Assembly (NCBI GenBank): GCA_034401795.1
Contig: CM067373.1
Span: 92,823,624 to 92,887,623 of the forward strand
Length of the DNA stretch: 64,000 bases
Source: Chaetoderma sp. LZ-2023a
Taxonomy: Eukaryota > Mollusca > Caudofoveata > Chaetodermatida > Chaetodermatidae
Reading direction: 5' to 3'
Below, one piece after another: positions 9,227 through 21,371 of this stretch. The notes beneath the pieces were generated by a model. The model was given only the letters and a program-made list of their open reading frames with translations, was not told the origin of the DNA and did not search any database. A program made the position numbers and the translations under genes. Numbering within the stretch: the stretch's first letter is position 1; every line of letters begins with the position of its first letter.

Positions 9227-9258
9227 ATTTACTGGTTTATGGTTATCGCCTCACTTAA

Positions 9259-9454
9259 CCCTTACCACTCTGTCAGAATTTTATTTTCAAATTAAATTAA
9301 AAGATGAACTGGTGTACATATTTCAACAAATTTGGTGGGAAATAGTGCTGTTGAAGACAGCAGCATCTTCCACGAAAATCGTTGAAAAATGTGCACCTGT
9401 TTCTTTTACACGGCCACATTAAAAGATAGAATATTGCCATCAGTGTGGTAAGGG
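9259..9454. mobile_element. piggyBac-type MITE, TTAA target (duplicate at 15419-15614)
   Basis: A 196-bp element is flanked on both sides by TTAA (9255-9258 and 9455-9458). Its ends are inverted: CCCTTACCACTCTG at the left, and CCCTTACCACACTG as the complement of the right end, 13 of 14 identical. TTAA duplication and CCC-starting inverted ends are the hallmarks of piggyBac-family transposition. No coding capacity. Confidence 0.75.
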
Positions 9455-9527
9455 TTAACACTTAGCCCTGAACTTGTGTCGTTTATGTAAGTAACAGCAG
9501 GAGAAGTTGATTTTACATACACAGGTA

Positions 9528-10390
9528 TATGGCAATTTCAATCAAATTTATGTCGAAGGATCCTATGGTGGTAGGCTCCAGAACTTATATTCAGAATTTT
9601 GATTGCTCAATTTTTCTAGCAGTCATCTTGGATTTTCCGAAAAATGTTCAGAAATCATTTAAAACGCTACTCTGATATAAATGGCCCGAGTTCAACGAAA
9701 CTTGGGTGGACTAATTCTATGATGGTAGACTTCAACACTTCTAAACCAGAATTCTGATTGGTCAATATTTCTGGTGGCCATCTTGGATTTTCTGGAAATC
9801 AGTTAAAAGCCTACTCATTAACCACTTGGTCGATTTCAAGCAACCCGGGTTGGGAGGACCCTCGCGTGGTATGCTTCAAAACATATATACACAGTATTGC
9901 TTTGGTCTATTTTTTCGGTGGCTATCTTAAATTTTCTGAAAAATAATGGGAAATCGTTTAAAATGCTACTCCTCATTAACTGCTTAGGCAATTTCAACCA
10001 GACTTGGTTGAAAGGATACTAGCCTAGTAGGTTTCAGAACCTGTATTCATAATTTTGATGGGTCAATTTTTCTGGCAGCCATCTTGGATTCTCTGAACAT
10101 TTCAGGATATCAGTTAAAATGCTACTCCTCACCTCATTAACTGCTTGAACGATAGAAAATTTCTAGAAATCACTTAAACACAGACTGCTCAGCAACTGCT
10201 TGAATGAGTTCAAGCAAACTCGGCTGGAAGGACCCTAGAGTGGTGTTCTTCCGAGCTCGTATCCAGAATTTTGATTAGTCAATTTGTTCAGCAGCCGTCT
10301 GGAATTTTCTAAAATATGGCTGGAAATCGTTAAAAATGATACTCGTCATTAGCCGCTTGTTCCAGTGGCCATCTTGTTCTCCAAAATGAC
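9528..10390 (+). repeat. Diverged satellite array, five units of about 145-215 bp
   Basis: Unit starts (CAATTTCAACC-like block) fall near 9532, 9687, 9831, 9990 and 10207. Each unit has the same order of blocks: TTCAACCAAACTTGG, GGATCCTATGGTGG, CAGAATTTTGAT, CATCTTGGATTTTC, AATGCTACTC. The fifth unit is longer through an internal partial duplication. The array is repeated in copy 2 at about 15688-16550. Confidence 0.8.
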
Positions 10391-10679
10391 ATCTCAGAAA
10401 CTGCTGTATGAATCAGGCTGAAATTCATCAGATTTAATTTCATCCATAACTAAGGGTGATTAAACGATGTTCAGGAGAACGTGATGCTTGATAAAACATG
10501 GTTGTCATGGACCAATCAAAATTTGTGGCTTGATGGCCATATTGAATTTTTTTATTGACTGGATCGAACCTAAGGTTTAGTCTGATAGTGTGTTCATCGT
10601 TCATCATTACTTTCCAACTAAATATCGATTGTACGATTTTGTATGTTGCTGCTGAATTTAAAGTATTGTGTCTAATGGT
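10391..10679. other. Spacer between satellite blocks, no gene
   Basis: AT-rich sequence between two satellite blocks; short open frames on both strands have no recognisable features. Confidence 0.4.
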
Positions 10680-11265
<586 letters not shown>

Positions 11266-11304
11266 TGATATATACTATGCAGGGGTACCTTTAAGTACTG
11301 CATT

Positions 11305-11484
11305 AAAGGTGCATATTCACACCAACATGGTTTAAAATAAAATTGTTAAAATTATATATTTTTAGAGGCTTAAATCGTGTGCCTAGATGTAAGGAAACAA
11401 AATAAATCTTAGCATATGATGATCTCATTACGTATTAATTATTATAATTTTTAAAGTTGTGAAATCGAATCAGAGACACGAGTA
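11305..11484. mobile_element. Half of a foldback MITE (AAAGGTGCAYATTCACAC family)
   Basis: This sequence matches the left arm of the complete foldback element at 34161-34497 (blocks AAATAAAATTGTTAAAATTA and TTTTAGAGGCTTAAATCGTG). The complementary right arm is absent; the sequence runs directly into a LINE tail. A duplicate is at about 17459-17629. Confidence 0.7.
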
Positions 11485-11678
11485 TGTATGATTACTGTAT
11501 TCTGCGGCTGTAGTAGTAGAAACATCCTACAGCTGCAATCAGTCTTTCTTCGCTTTTGTCCAGTGTGTCTTGTCCTCAGCCAAAATCCTTAGCCCCTTCA
11601 AGTCCATTCTTGACTTGAGTGTACCGAGTTCTGCTTTCTTGAGCTCACCTCGTAGCATGCTTAGCAGATTTATGAAAT
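11485..11678 (-). mobile_element. 3' end of LINE family A, interrupted
   Basis: Read on the minus strand, this matches the last coding residues and tail of the LINE at 35385-37655: the final frame ends ...AEDK and WT/EKAKD, then a tail containing CTACAGCTGCAGAATACAG. It stops at 11678 (TTTATGAAAT) where another element begins; copy 2 shows the continuation of the LINE after that insertion. Confidence 0.75.
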
Positions 11679-11950
11679 GATAATAACGACGTATTGGGTC
11701 TGTCCGTTTTTTGTGAGCGAGTTGACCCAGGGAAATGGGCTAACCTTACCCTGCTAGGTTGATGCCTATGGGCTCCATTGTGAGGAGCTGGTGTATCCAG
11801 TGGCACTCCTTTTGTTTCCTCCATTTCCCCCACCCACCCCCAAATACCCCTAAGAAACCAAAACCTCTGGTCACAACTCTGACCAATATAACTGGCAAAA
11901 TAAGTTTAGGCACAAAAACTGCCCAAAAAAGGCACATAAACTGCCTAAAT
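11679..11950. mobile_element. Start of inserted element, truncated by assembly gap
   Basis: Matches the first part of the 17824-18556 element in copy 2. It runs into the N block at 11951, so its right end and everything beyond it in copy 1 are unknown. Confidence 0.8.
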
Positions 11951-12450
11951 NNNNNNNNNNNNNNNNNNNNNNNNNNNNNNNNNNNNNNNNNNNNNNNNNN
12001 NNNNNNNNNNNNNNNNNNNNNNNNNNNNNNNNNNNNNNNNNNNNNNNNNNNNNNNNNNNNNNNNNNNNNNNNNNNNNNNNNNNNNNNNNNNNNNNNNNNN
12101 NNNNNNNNNNNNNNNNNNNNNNNNNNNNNNNNNNNNNNNNNNNNNNNNNNNNNNNNNNNNNNNNNNNNNNNNNNNNNNNNNNNNNNNNNNNNNNNNNNNN
12201 NNNNNNNNNNNNNNNNNNNNNNNNNNNNNNNNNNNNNNNNNNNNNNNNNNNNNNNNNNNNNNNNNNNNNNNNNNNNNNNNNNNNNNNNNNNNNNNNNNNN
12301 NNNNNNNNNNNNNNNNNNNNNNNNNNNNNNNNNNNNNNNNNNNNNNNNNNNNNNNNNNNNNNNNNNNNNNNNNNNNNNNNNNNNNNNNNNNNNNNNNNNN
12401 NNNNNNNNNNNNNNNNNNNNNNNNNNNNNNNNNNNNNNNNNNNNNNNNNN
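11951..12450. other. Assembly gap (500 N)
   Basis: Exactly 500 undetermined bases, a round number that suggests a scaffold placeholder, not a measured length. The gap interrupts the first copy of the duplication, and open frames crossing it are artefacts. Confidence 1.
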
Positions 12451-12654
12451 TGAATACAGAATTTTGATTGCTCAATTTTTCCGCCGTTCATCTTGGATTT
12501 TCTGAACATTTTGGTAAATCTATTAAAAGGCTACTTCTCATTAACTGCTTGGCCGATTTCAAACAAACTCAGATGGTATGCTTCAGAACTTGTATACAGA
12601 ATTTTAACTGCTTGAATTTTTTGGGTGGCCATCTTGGATTTTCCGAAAAGTAGG
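12451..12654 (+). repeat. Satellite units upstream of copy 2
   Basis: One and a half further units of the same satellite (CATCTTGGATTTTC and TTCAGAAC blocks). They lead without break into 12655, where copy 1 instead has the DIRS end. This is therefore the likely pre-insertion sequence. Confidence 0.75.
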
Positions 12655-13052
12655 AATTCGTATAAAATGCTACTCCTCAGTAATCACTTGGGCAATTCCA
12701 GCCAAATTTGGATGGAGGGACCTTATTGTGGTAGCTTCTAGAAATTATGTTCAGAATTTTGATAGGTCAATGTTTAGGCAGCCATCTTTGATTTTCTGAA
12801 AATTGTCTGGAACCATTTAAAAACGTTACTCCTTAATCAATGGCTTAATTTCACCAAAACATGGGTGGAACAATCCTATGACAGCAGGCTTCGACATATT
12901 AAACAAGAACCTTGATTTATCAATTTATTGTTGGCCATCTTTCATTTTCCAAAAATCATCCATCATGCCTATTTAAATGCTAATGGTGCAAATGCCATGG
13001 TCCAGGTGAGTGCCACAAGCTCATGGGCCTCTTGTTCTACTGAGCAAATTTT

Positions 13053-14772
13053 CATGTCAGTGTGATAAAAGTGAGTTCTTTTATTCCTTTCTAGTTCCTC
13101 TGATGAACATGTGTTCTGGGATGAGACGATATGGCATATGCGTGATAAATCAGCTGATCAATACTATGTCAATAAACCGTTTTATGGTATCAAAGGCGTA
13201 AACAGGAAAAGTAATCGCACCATAGCTATTTGCTGTGTTATTCTTATGTTCTTTGGAATTTGTGTTCATCTTTTTGTTGTCCGGTAAGTCTATTATAAAT
13301 CTATCATGATTTGCTGTGGCCAGTCTTGCAATATTCATGCAATAGACCTTTCCCACATTAGCGTATTTTGGTAAAAATACCTTCCCGGAATGCATCGCGC
13401 ATACCACTTCCGGCTGGTAACTGCCATAGCCGCATTACTTTACTATGGGAATCAGATACAGTGCATTTTAAGCAGTGCATATGAAAAACTATCTTCATAA
13501 TTTATTTGAAGTCATACATCATTTGAAAGCTAAGCCAATTTTCTATGCATTTCTGTATTAGTTTTTATAGCTTTGTAAAGTTTAATACAGTTGATTGCAA
13601 TTTTAAAATATCCCCTATTGTCCACTTGATTTAATGAATCTAAGTCGAATGGTGTATTTTATGTACGCAAATAACTCAGGGAAAACATTACAAAAATAAA
13701 AAAAATAATGCATTAATGTTTCAGCAATTGAATGCACTTTCCAATGATACATGATTTAAATAATTTAATGATTTTACTTTATCAGAGGAACGGTTTAGAT
13801 TGCGGTGTGTTTTAAGCAAATGTAACTCAACGTGGGTCAGCGGCTTGTTGGCGGCGGTACCAGCCAGCAGTTTTGCTCTGAGCATTGATTTAGTGGAATC
13901 CCGGCCCAATGACGTCGATGTGGGAAAGGCGTATTGGGATGTAAAGATTACCAATACGAGCAGTCCAAACCGGGCTACCAATCCATTAAATACCAACTAA
14001 CGTTGTAGGTACTTACCAGCCAGACAACATGTTTGTTTCACATCATCTTACTCTATCCTATATCAACAATAAATGGTTAATTTCCTGGTCATACTCGGGG
14101 TTTAACCATCTGACTGCCGAGTTTTTGCAGACAGAATATTCCAAGGGTTATATCTCTAGACATGCTAAATATTTTGAAAACAATTTGACTGAAAGTTGTT
14201 GGTGGCTAAGCCACCAACAAGTTTCAGTCAAATTGTTTTCAAAATATTCAGCAAGATTATTCTTTAGTGGCTTGCAGCAGTGAGACAGTTAAGATTAATA
14301 CTGCGACTTAGAGTAATGCAGGGGGTTACCAGTCAGCATGGTTGATGTCGATTGGCTCCATAGTATGCAACTGATGGATACAGTAAGATTCATGTTTCTT
14401 TCAAAGGACAGTGGTTCTGTTATCATCAAGATCGTGTGGGAGTACTTCGATGGCCCGCTGTGAAATTAACACTAGCTCGCTAGCCTGAGGCTTGTAGAAA
14501 TTGACCAGGGTTAGTGTTATTTGTGATTGGGCTAGGAACAATTTGCTAATTCACCCCTTTAATAGCCAAGCCTGCCAAAAACGGCCTCTGCAGTGCCCTT
14601 CAGAAATGTTCATTTGCAGAGCAAAAGAATATTTTTGAAAATTTACCACTGCAATGACTGGCTCAATGGTCGATAACCTGTTTAATGAGACCACCTAACT
14701 TTAGTGACCATTTGTTAGTGCTTCATAAGATGTCATTAGAACAAGGTTAACTTAATATTGCTTTCTTCCAAG
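13053..14772. other. Probable intron, duplicate of 6891-8611
   Basis: The same AT-rich noncoding sequence as in copy 1; only the hairpin at 14168-14248 stands out. Confidence 0.5.
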
Positions 14773-14859
14773 GTTATCGAGAAAGAAACAAGCCGCAATA
14801 CTGGATAAACATGACAAGGAAAATAGTCGCCATCTTAGAGAAGCGAAAGCTAATGCAGA
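14773..14859 (+). CDS. Candidate internal exon of a host gene (copy 2)
   Basis: Identical in sequence to the exon at 8612-8698, with the acceptor tract changed at one base (CTTTCTTCCAAG here, CTTTTTTCCAAG in copy 1) and the same GTAAGT donor. Both copies keep intact splice signals and the same phase, so a transcript could include one or both without a frameshift. It is the nearer of the two to the candidate last exon at 25375; the intervening 10.5 kb would be an intron full of mobile elements. Confidence 0.55.
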
Positions 14860-14977
14860 GTAAGTCAGATCACATAGATATATGGTATGTAAAGTGGATG
14901 TGGCGATGTACTGCGTCATTGAAACACTATGGATATTTGTGATTAATACTCGGACACACTAAAAAAATCTCTAGACA

Positions 14978-15386
14978 GAATGGAGGGATCCGATCTTCAC
15001 TCGAGCATCTGATATCATAATCAAATAGACCACATGTAAACTGACATCGCAATCAAAATATCATGTCCATCTCAAAAATTAAAAAACCCACTAAAGTGTA
15101 CAAATTCTGTCTTTACATGGTTCTTTGTGAATTTACAATTTAACAAACATTCTGTTAAATATTTGAAACTAATTTGACTGGGAGTTTTGCTAATATAGGC
15201 AGCAACAACGCCAGTCAGATTAATTTCAAAATATTCAACAGCTTACCTCTATTAAATTGCTTTGAAATTGTGATTCTGGGAATTCAATATTCAAAGTATA
15301 TAAATCGATTCCAACACATATACGGGTGGACGGAAGATCTTAGCTAGAAATGGACTAGTCATAGTTAGAAATGGATCCCTCCATTG
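14978..15386. mobile_element. MITE with CAATRGAGGGATCC ends, copy 2
   Basis: Duplicate of 8817-9226, one base shorter overall, with a small deletion in the GATCTGTCAC block near 14995. Confidence 0.75.
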
Positions 15387-15418
15387 ATTTACTGGTTTAT
15401 GGTTATCGCCTCACTTAA

Positions 15419-15614
15419 CCCTTACCACTCTGTCAGAATTTTATTTTCAAATTAAATTAAAAGATGAACTGGTGTACATATTTCAACAAATTTGGTGGGA
15501 AATAGTGCTGTTGAAGACAGCAGCATCTTCCACGAAAATCGTTGAAAAATGTGCACCTGTTTCTTTTACACGGCCACATTAAAAGATAGAATATTGCCAT
15601 CAGTGTGGTAAGGG
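15419..15614. mobile_element. piggyBac-type MITE, copy 2
   Basis: Duplicate of 9259-9454, with TTAA at 15415-15418 and 15615-15618. Confidence 0.75.
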
Positions 15615-17116
15615 TTAACACTTAGCCCTGAACTTGTGTCGTTTATGTAAGTAACAGCAGGAGAAGTTGATTTTACATACACAGGTATATGGCAATTTCA
15701 ACCAAATTTATGTCGAAGGATCCTATGGTGGTAGGCTCCAGAACTTATATTCAGAATTTTGATTGCTCAATTTTTCTAGCAGTCATCTTGGATTTTCCGA
15801 AAAATGTTCAGAAATCATTTAAAACGCTACTCTGATATAAATGGCCCGAGTTCAACGAAACTTGGGTGGACTAATTCTATGATGGTAGACTTCAACACTT
15901 CTAAACCAGAATTCTGATTGGTCAATATTTCTGGTGGCCATCTTGGATTTTCTGGAAATCAGTTAAAAGCCTACTCATTAACCACTTGGTCGATTTCAAG
16001 CAACCCGGGTTGGGAGGACCCTCGCGTGGTATGCTTCAAAACATATATACACAGTATTGCTTTGGTCTATTTTTTCGGTGGCTATCTTAAATTTTCTGAA
16101 AAATAATGGGAAATCGTTTAAAATGCTACTCCTCATTAACTGCTTAGGCAATTTCAACCAGACTTGGTTGAAAGGATACTAGCCTAGTAGGTTTCAGAAC
16201 CTGTATTCATAATTTTGATGGGTCAATTTTTCTGCCAGCCATCTTGGATTCTCTGAACATTTCAGGATATCAGTTAAAATGCTACTCCTCACCTCATTAA
16301 CTGCTTGAACGATAGAAAATTTCTAGAAATCACTTAAACACAGACTGCTCAGCAACTGCTTGAATGAGTTCAAGCAAACTCGGCTGGAAGGACCCTAGAG
16401 TGGTGTTCTTCCGAGCTCGTATCCAGAATTTTGATTAGTCAATTTGTTCGGCAGCCGTCTGGAATTTTCTAAAATATGGCTGGAAATCGTTAAAAATGAT
16501 ACTCGTCATTAGCCGCTTGTTCCAGTGGCCATCTTGTTCTCCAAAATGACATCTCAGGAACTGCTGTATGAATCAGGATGAAATTCATCAGATTTAATTT
16601 CATCCATAACTAAGGGTGATTAAACGATGTTCAGGAGAACGTGATGCTTGATAAAACATGGTTGTCATGGACCAATCAAAATTTGTGGCTTGATGGCCAT
16701 ATTGAATTTTTTTATTGACTGGATCGAACCTAAGGTTTAGTATGATAGTGTGTTCATCGTTCATCATTACTTTCCAACTAAATATCGATTGTACGATTTT
16801 GTATGTTGTTGCTGCTGAATTTAAAGTATTGTGTCTAATGGTCCAGGTCAGTGTTAAGGCCCTTGGGCCTCTTGTTCTGGTGGGCATCTTGGATTTTCCA
16901 GAAATCGTTTAAAGCACTACTCGTCCTTAATCCGTGACTCAATTTCAATGAAGCTTGGGTGGAATGATCCTATGGTGATCGACTTCAAGAGTTGCGATGA
17001 GAATTTTGATTCGTCGATTTTTTTCGGCAGGCATCTTGGATATTCCAGAAATTTTCCAACAGCTTTTAAATCACTACTACTACTACTACTACTACTACTA
17101 TTACTACTACTACTAT

Positions 17117-17181
<65 letters not shown>

Positions 17182-17629
17182 AATCAATGGCTAGATTTCA
17201 ACCAAACTTGGGTGAAACAATCCTATGATGACAGGTTTCAAGAAATCAAATGGGAATTTCGATATCTTGGATTTTCCGGAAAGTATCCATCGTGTCTATT
17301 TAAATGCAAATGGTTCAAATGCTAATAGTCCAGTTGAGCATCACAGGCCCTTGGTTTCTTATGGACCATTCTTCTGGTTCCACAGTGGATCACCGGGTAT
17401 CATCAAAATTTGATATATACTATGCAGGGGTACCTTTAAGTACTGCATTAAAGGTGCATATTCACACCAACATGGTTTAAAATAAAATTGTTAAAATTAT
17501 ATACTTTTAGAGGCTTAAATCGTGTGCCTAGATGTAAGGAAACAAAATAAATCTTAGCATATGATGATCTCATTACGTATTAATTATTATAATTTTTAAA
17601 GTTGTGAAATCGAATCAGAGACGCGAGTA

Positions 17630-17823
17630 TGTATGATTACTGTATTCTGCGGCTGTAGTAGTAGAAACATCCTACAGCTGCAATCAGTCTTTCTTCGCTT
17701 TTGTCCAGTGTGTCTTGTCCTCAGCCAAAATCCTTAGCCTCTTCAAGTCCATTCTTGACTTGAGTGTACCGAGTTCTGCTTTCTTGAGCTCACCTCGTAG
17801 CATGCTTAGCAGATTTATGAAAT
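17630..17823 (-). mobile_element. 3' end of LINE family A, left of insertion
   Basis: Minus-strand LINE tail and last codons as in copy 1. It is interrupted after CAGATTTATGAAAT (17810-17823), and the same 14 bases reappear at 18557-18570, where the LINE resumes. Confidence 0.8.
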
Positions 17824-18556
17824 CATAATAACGACCTACTGGGTCTATCCATTTTTTGTGAGCGAGTTGACCCAGGGAAATGGGTTACCCTTACCCTGCT
17901 AGGTTGATGCCTATGGGCTCCATTGTGTGGAGCTGGTGTATCCAGTGGCACTCCTTTTGTTTCCTCCATTTCCCCCACCCACCCCCAAATACCCCTAAGA
18001 AACCAAAACCTCTGGTCACAACTCTGACTAATATAACTGGCAAAATAAGTTTAGGCACAAAAACTGCCCAAAAAAGGCACATAAACTGCCTAAATTAAGC
18101 CATACCGCCACAACCGGCAAACAACATCTCAACCACCAAGAAAACCATTTCTTCAACGGGTAAAAAGGTTTTTTCCACCAAAACCGGCAAAAAATGAAAT
18201 ACCACCAAAATATCACCACAGCCATTAAAAAATCTCAACCACCAAAAAAACACATTATCTCAGCCGGTAAAGATCTTTTTCACCAATCCGCCATGATTGC
18301 CACGACCGGCAAACAAGAGCCACAACCGCCAAAACCAACACAACCGCCAAAAATGGCATTGAGTTGAACCAGTAAACCCCAGCCTGAATGCCCATATTTG
18401 GCCATGTCCTGGTCAATCCACAGGTTGAGCCCCAAGAGGGTATAAAAGGGACTGAAAAAACAGTCTTAGACCATTCAGACTTCTGGATTTACAAAAATAT
18501 CCAAGCGTCAGGCTTTCTTACTCGTTTTCACATCTTCTGATTACGTTGTTGTTATC
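17824..18556. mobile_element. 733-bp element with 14-bp target duplication
   Basis: The boundaries are exact because the element splits a LINE sequence and is flanked by CAGATTTATGAAAT on both sides. Its ends are weakly inverted (CATAATAACGACCTACT versus, by complement, GATAACAACAACGTAAT). The interior is unusual: a C/A-rich run (about 18100-18360) with many spaced repeats of ACCGGCAAA, CCGCCAAAA and ACCACCAAAA, and a TATA-type motif GGGTATAAAAGGG near 18438 about 120 bp before the right end. No open frame or poly-A tail. It does not fit an LTR, since the ends are not TG/CA with a short duplication. Class unknown. Confidence 0.65.
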
Positions 18557-18570
18557 CAGATTTATGAAAT

Positions 18571-18665
18571 GACGTCCTCTCCCGGCTTTGTATTTTCTGG
18601 CTCCAAGTTGGGTGAATTCCAAGGCTCTCTGTGCTGATGTGTTTTCTGGCATCCTTAGCACATGG
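18571..18665 (-). mobile_element. LINE family A fragment, right of insertion
   Basis: Continues the LINE interrupted at 17823 (compare 35577-35665). It ends at about 18665, where the sequence switches abruptly to DIRS. Confidence 0.75.
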
Positions 18666-20693
18666 CCAGTCATTCCTCGGGCAACCTTACGCAGGCGGCC
18701 GATTCAGTTATTTCTCAGGACCCAGTTGATACAGAGTAGAGGATCCCTGGACTCAGAGGTGTCTGTGTTGGAACCTCTTATTCACCACCTTCAATGATGG
18801 ATGAAGAGAGAAAATCTAGTTGGGGTGATGTTGTCCCCTCCCAAACCTCCAGTAAAGATGTATACGGATGCATCAATGGAGGGTTGGGAGCTTGCCTGGA
18901 AGAAGTAACAGTATCAGGGCTTTGGAATCTGGAACAGTCACAAGAACACATCAATCTACTGGAAATGCAGCCGTTTTAGCCTTGGAACATTTCTTGGAGA
19001 AAGTTCAGGGCAAGATAGTTCTTGTTCGATCAGACAACTCAACAGTTAGTGACTTACATAAACTAGCAGGGCGGAAAGCGGTCGCCCAGTCTCTGTAAGA
19101 TGACAAGGAAAGCGCTTTGCTGGTGTCTGGATCATATGATCACCTTGAAGCAGCTCATATTCCGGGAAAGTTAAATCTCTAAGCAGACTCATTGAGCCAA
19201 AGGATGAGCATTCTTTCCATGAAATGGCAACTAAATCAATGTGTGGCGGATGGTCTGTTCAACCACTGGGGAAAACCCAACATACATGTAGATGTATTCG
19301 CATGAAGAATAATGAGAAGATGACGACATATGTTTCTCCGATTCCCGGATCTGAGCGCAATCGCAACAGATGCGTTAGCTATCAGGGGCGAGGGAATGTA
19401 TGCATACGCATACCGCCAGCAATCCTGATTCCAATTCTTCAGAAAATCAGACAGGAGTGCCAAGTGCTTCTGATCGCCCCAAATGGGCCACACCAATCAT
19501 GGTATACATATCTGCTGGACCTTCTGGTCTGCAATCCTGTTCCTCTGCCTCTGATAGACAATTTAATCTTCCAGGGCAAGTCCCTTCACAGCAATCCCTC
19601 AATGTTCCAATTGACTGTGTGGATGTTGTCAAGGAATTCACAATTAAGGAGGGCTTTTCTGAGCATGCAGCCATTGTTATGGCAAAAGCCAGGAGGGGGT
19701 CAACCTCTAGAACATATAATTATAAAATCAATAGATTTGCAGAATGGTGCTCAGTAAGCTGTATTAATCCAATAGAAGCATCTATTCAGGTAGTAGCTGA
19801 TTTCCTCTGTCACCTGTATGATACCTACAGTCTTACGCCTAACTCTATTGCTGGTTATAAATCAGCTTTAATGTCAGTTATCCCTTGCTTGGCTAATAGG
19901 GGAAGTGATGAAGTATGTAATCTTAATACTTTAATCAAAGGCATGGGTAATCTTAGACCAAGAAATCCTCCAACGATTCCGTCTTGCAGTTTGTCCCTAG
20001 TGCTCCAGGTGTCAGCAGATAAACCTTTTGAACTACTAAGTGCCATTTCAATGAAATTATTGACACTTAAAACATTTTTCTAATTGCTGCATCCTCGGCC
20101 AGGCGGAGAAGCGAAATTCACACACTTTCAGCCGAGTCAGGCCGTTTTGTGGTTACATGGGAAGGTCTTAGGCTCTAAGAAAAATTTCATGGCTAAAAAC
20201 CAGTCAATGAAATACCCTGATCAGCCTATTATTTTACCTGCTCTGACTAGATATGATCCTACGTCAAAGGCCTGGTGTCCGGTCTGCGCATTAACCCGCA
20301 ATAGGCAACGTACTCAGGAATGGCGGATGGACCCCAGCTCTTTATGGTTATCTTATATTGAACCCCATGGCAGGGCGTCCAAGGATACCATTTCTAGGTG
20401 GATTGTGGAGTGCATCCAGTACTGCCACAAGGCCGCCACAGGTAAACAAGTTGATTTGATCAAGGCTCACAGTATCCGTGGTGTGGTGGCTTCCACGACC
20501 CTATTCAATGGAGTACCAGTAGAAACACCCACTTTTCGGTGTTGCACCATTCTTCTACAGTGGGGAAGACAGTGTATCTTCATCAAGGTCAGTTCTATGT
20601 TGGTGTGTCTTGTCACTTGTCACATTCTTTGCATAATCGAATACGGTGATGGTTCATGTTTTATGCGGTTATCATTTGAGAGTATACAAAAAT
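18666..20693 (+). pseudogene. Decayed DIRS RNase H and tyrosine recombinase
   Basis: Open pieces in different frames (18868-19098, 19224-19757, 19400-20083, 20084-20695) reproduce the RNase H region, the Dam-like region and the recombinase of the intact copy, separated by frameshifts and stops. RNase H here still has YTDASMEG, so the Asp replaced by Val in the first copy was present in the family. The recombinase keeps the HSIRG motif, but a deletion at about 20520 joins the NGVPV codons straight to 3' UTR sequence, removing the catalytic Tyr. It is not functional. Confidence 0.85.
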
Positions 20694-21037
20694 GAAGATT
20701 TTCGTTATTGTTTTCCTATAATATTCAAGCTCTAGTATATAGAGAACATTTAGGATATTGAGGTCATCGCTTCTCCTTCGTCAAAGACGGTGGGCGGGTT
20801 TGAGCAGATGTCTTTCTGGTCATTACTCTCATTCATCGCTTGTATTATCCGGTGTCCAGATATTCCTGGTTGTTTTATATACGTAACTTCAGATGTTTGC
20901 GCTTCAAATGCAAAAGTGTTTGCTCATCCAGGGATGAGCTGGGCTTCTTGTGACCTCGCCTCCCACCCGCCGAATTCGCTTTCGAATTCTGGCAATATCA
21001 AAAAGTATTAGCGAGGCAAGTATGCTCATGAAGTGAA

Positions 21038-21371
21038 ATAAATGAAATCACAGATTTCTCTTTTGACGAGTGAGTAGTTACTTACCTCTTTAATATGATC
21101 CTGGACCTCTCCACCCCACTGAGGCTCAGTCTTTAGGCTATTATGTTGCATATTGTCGACTAATTATCAAGTCAGGGAAGTGACAGCTGGTGCATGCGCG
21201 GTTGGGGGGTGCACATCCGTCGTGGGCTGCCATCTTTCTTACCTGCCCATTAGGGGCAGTTTCTGTTTATATCTGTGATTATAGAAACAAGGTCAATATT
21301 TAAGAAATACCAAATAGTATTAGGGAGATAAGTAACTACTCACTCGTGAAAAAAGAAATCTTATTTCGTTT
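21038..21371. repeat. Right terminal structure of second DIRS copy
   Basis: Sequence at about 21038-21094 is complementary to about 21316-21371 (blocks AGTAACTACTCACTCGT and its complement), mirroring 6157-6492 in the first copy. The arms have diverged from each other more than in the first copy. Confidence 0.75.

Larger units (their letters stand above)
12655..18095 (+). repeat. Segmental direct duplication, copy 2
   Basis: Near-identical to 6493-11950 in the same orientation; visible differences include 12872 (CAATCC for CGATCC), a 13381 CCTTCC variant, homopolymer length near 13690, an added GTT near 16808, and a shorter (CTA)n at 17074-17180. All feature types of copy 1 are present: satellites 12655-13052 and 15688-16550, hairpin 14168-14248, MITEs 14978-15386 and 15419-15614, LINE tail 17630-17823. 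Confidence 0.95.
18666..21371 (+). mobile_element. Second DIRS copy, 5'-truncated and decayed
   Basis: Corresponds to DIRS positions from about 3602 to 6492 in the first copy, the same orientation, with many substitutions and small indels. It begins mid RT/RNase H at CCAGTCATTCC and ends in the same CGTTT terminus at 21371, so only the 5' part is missing. Confidence 0.9.

Noticed and set aside
11759-12505. Long frames on both strands across the assembly gap
   Set aside because: They consist of undetermined bases; no coding evidence.
17818-18558. 733-bp element as a solo LTR (TG...CA with TATA box)
   Set aside because: TG/CA ends can be forced only by ignoring the perfect 14-bp duplication, and no matching 4-6-bp duplication flanks that version.
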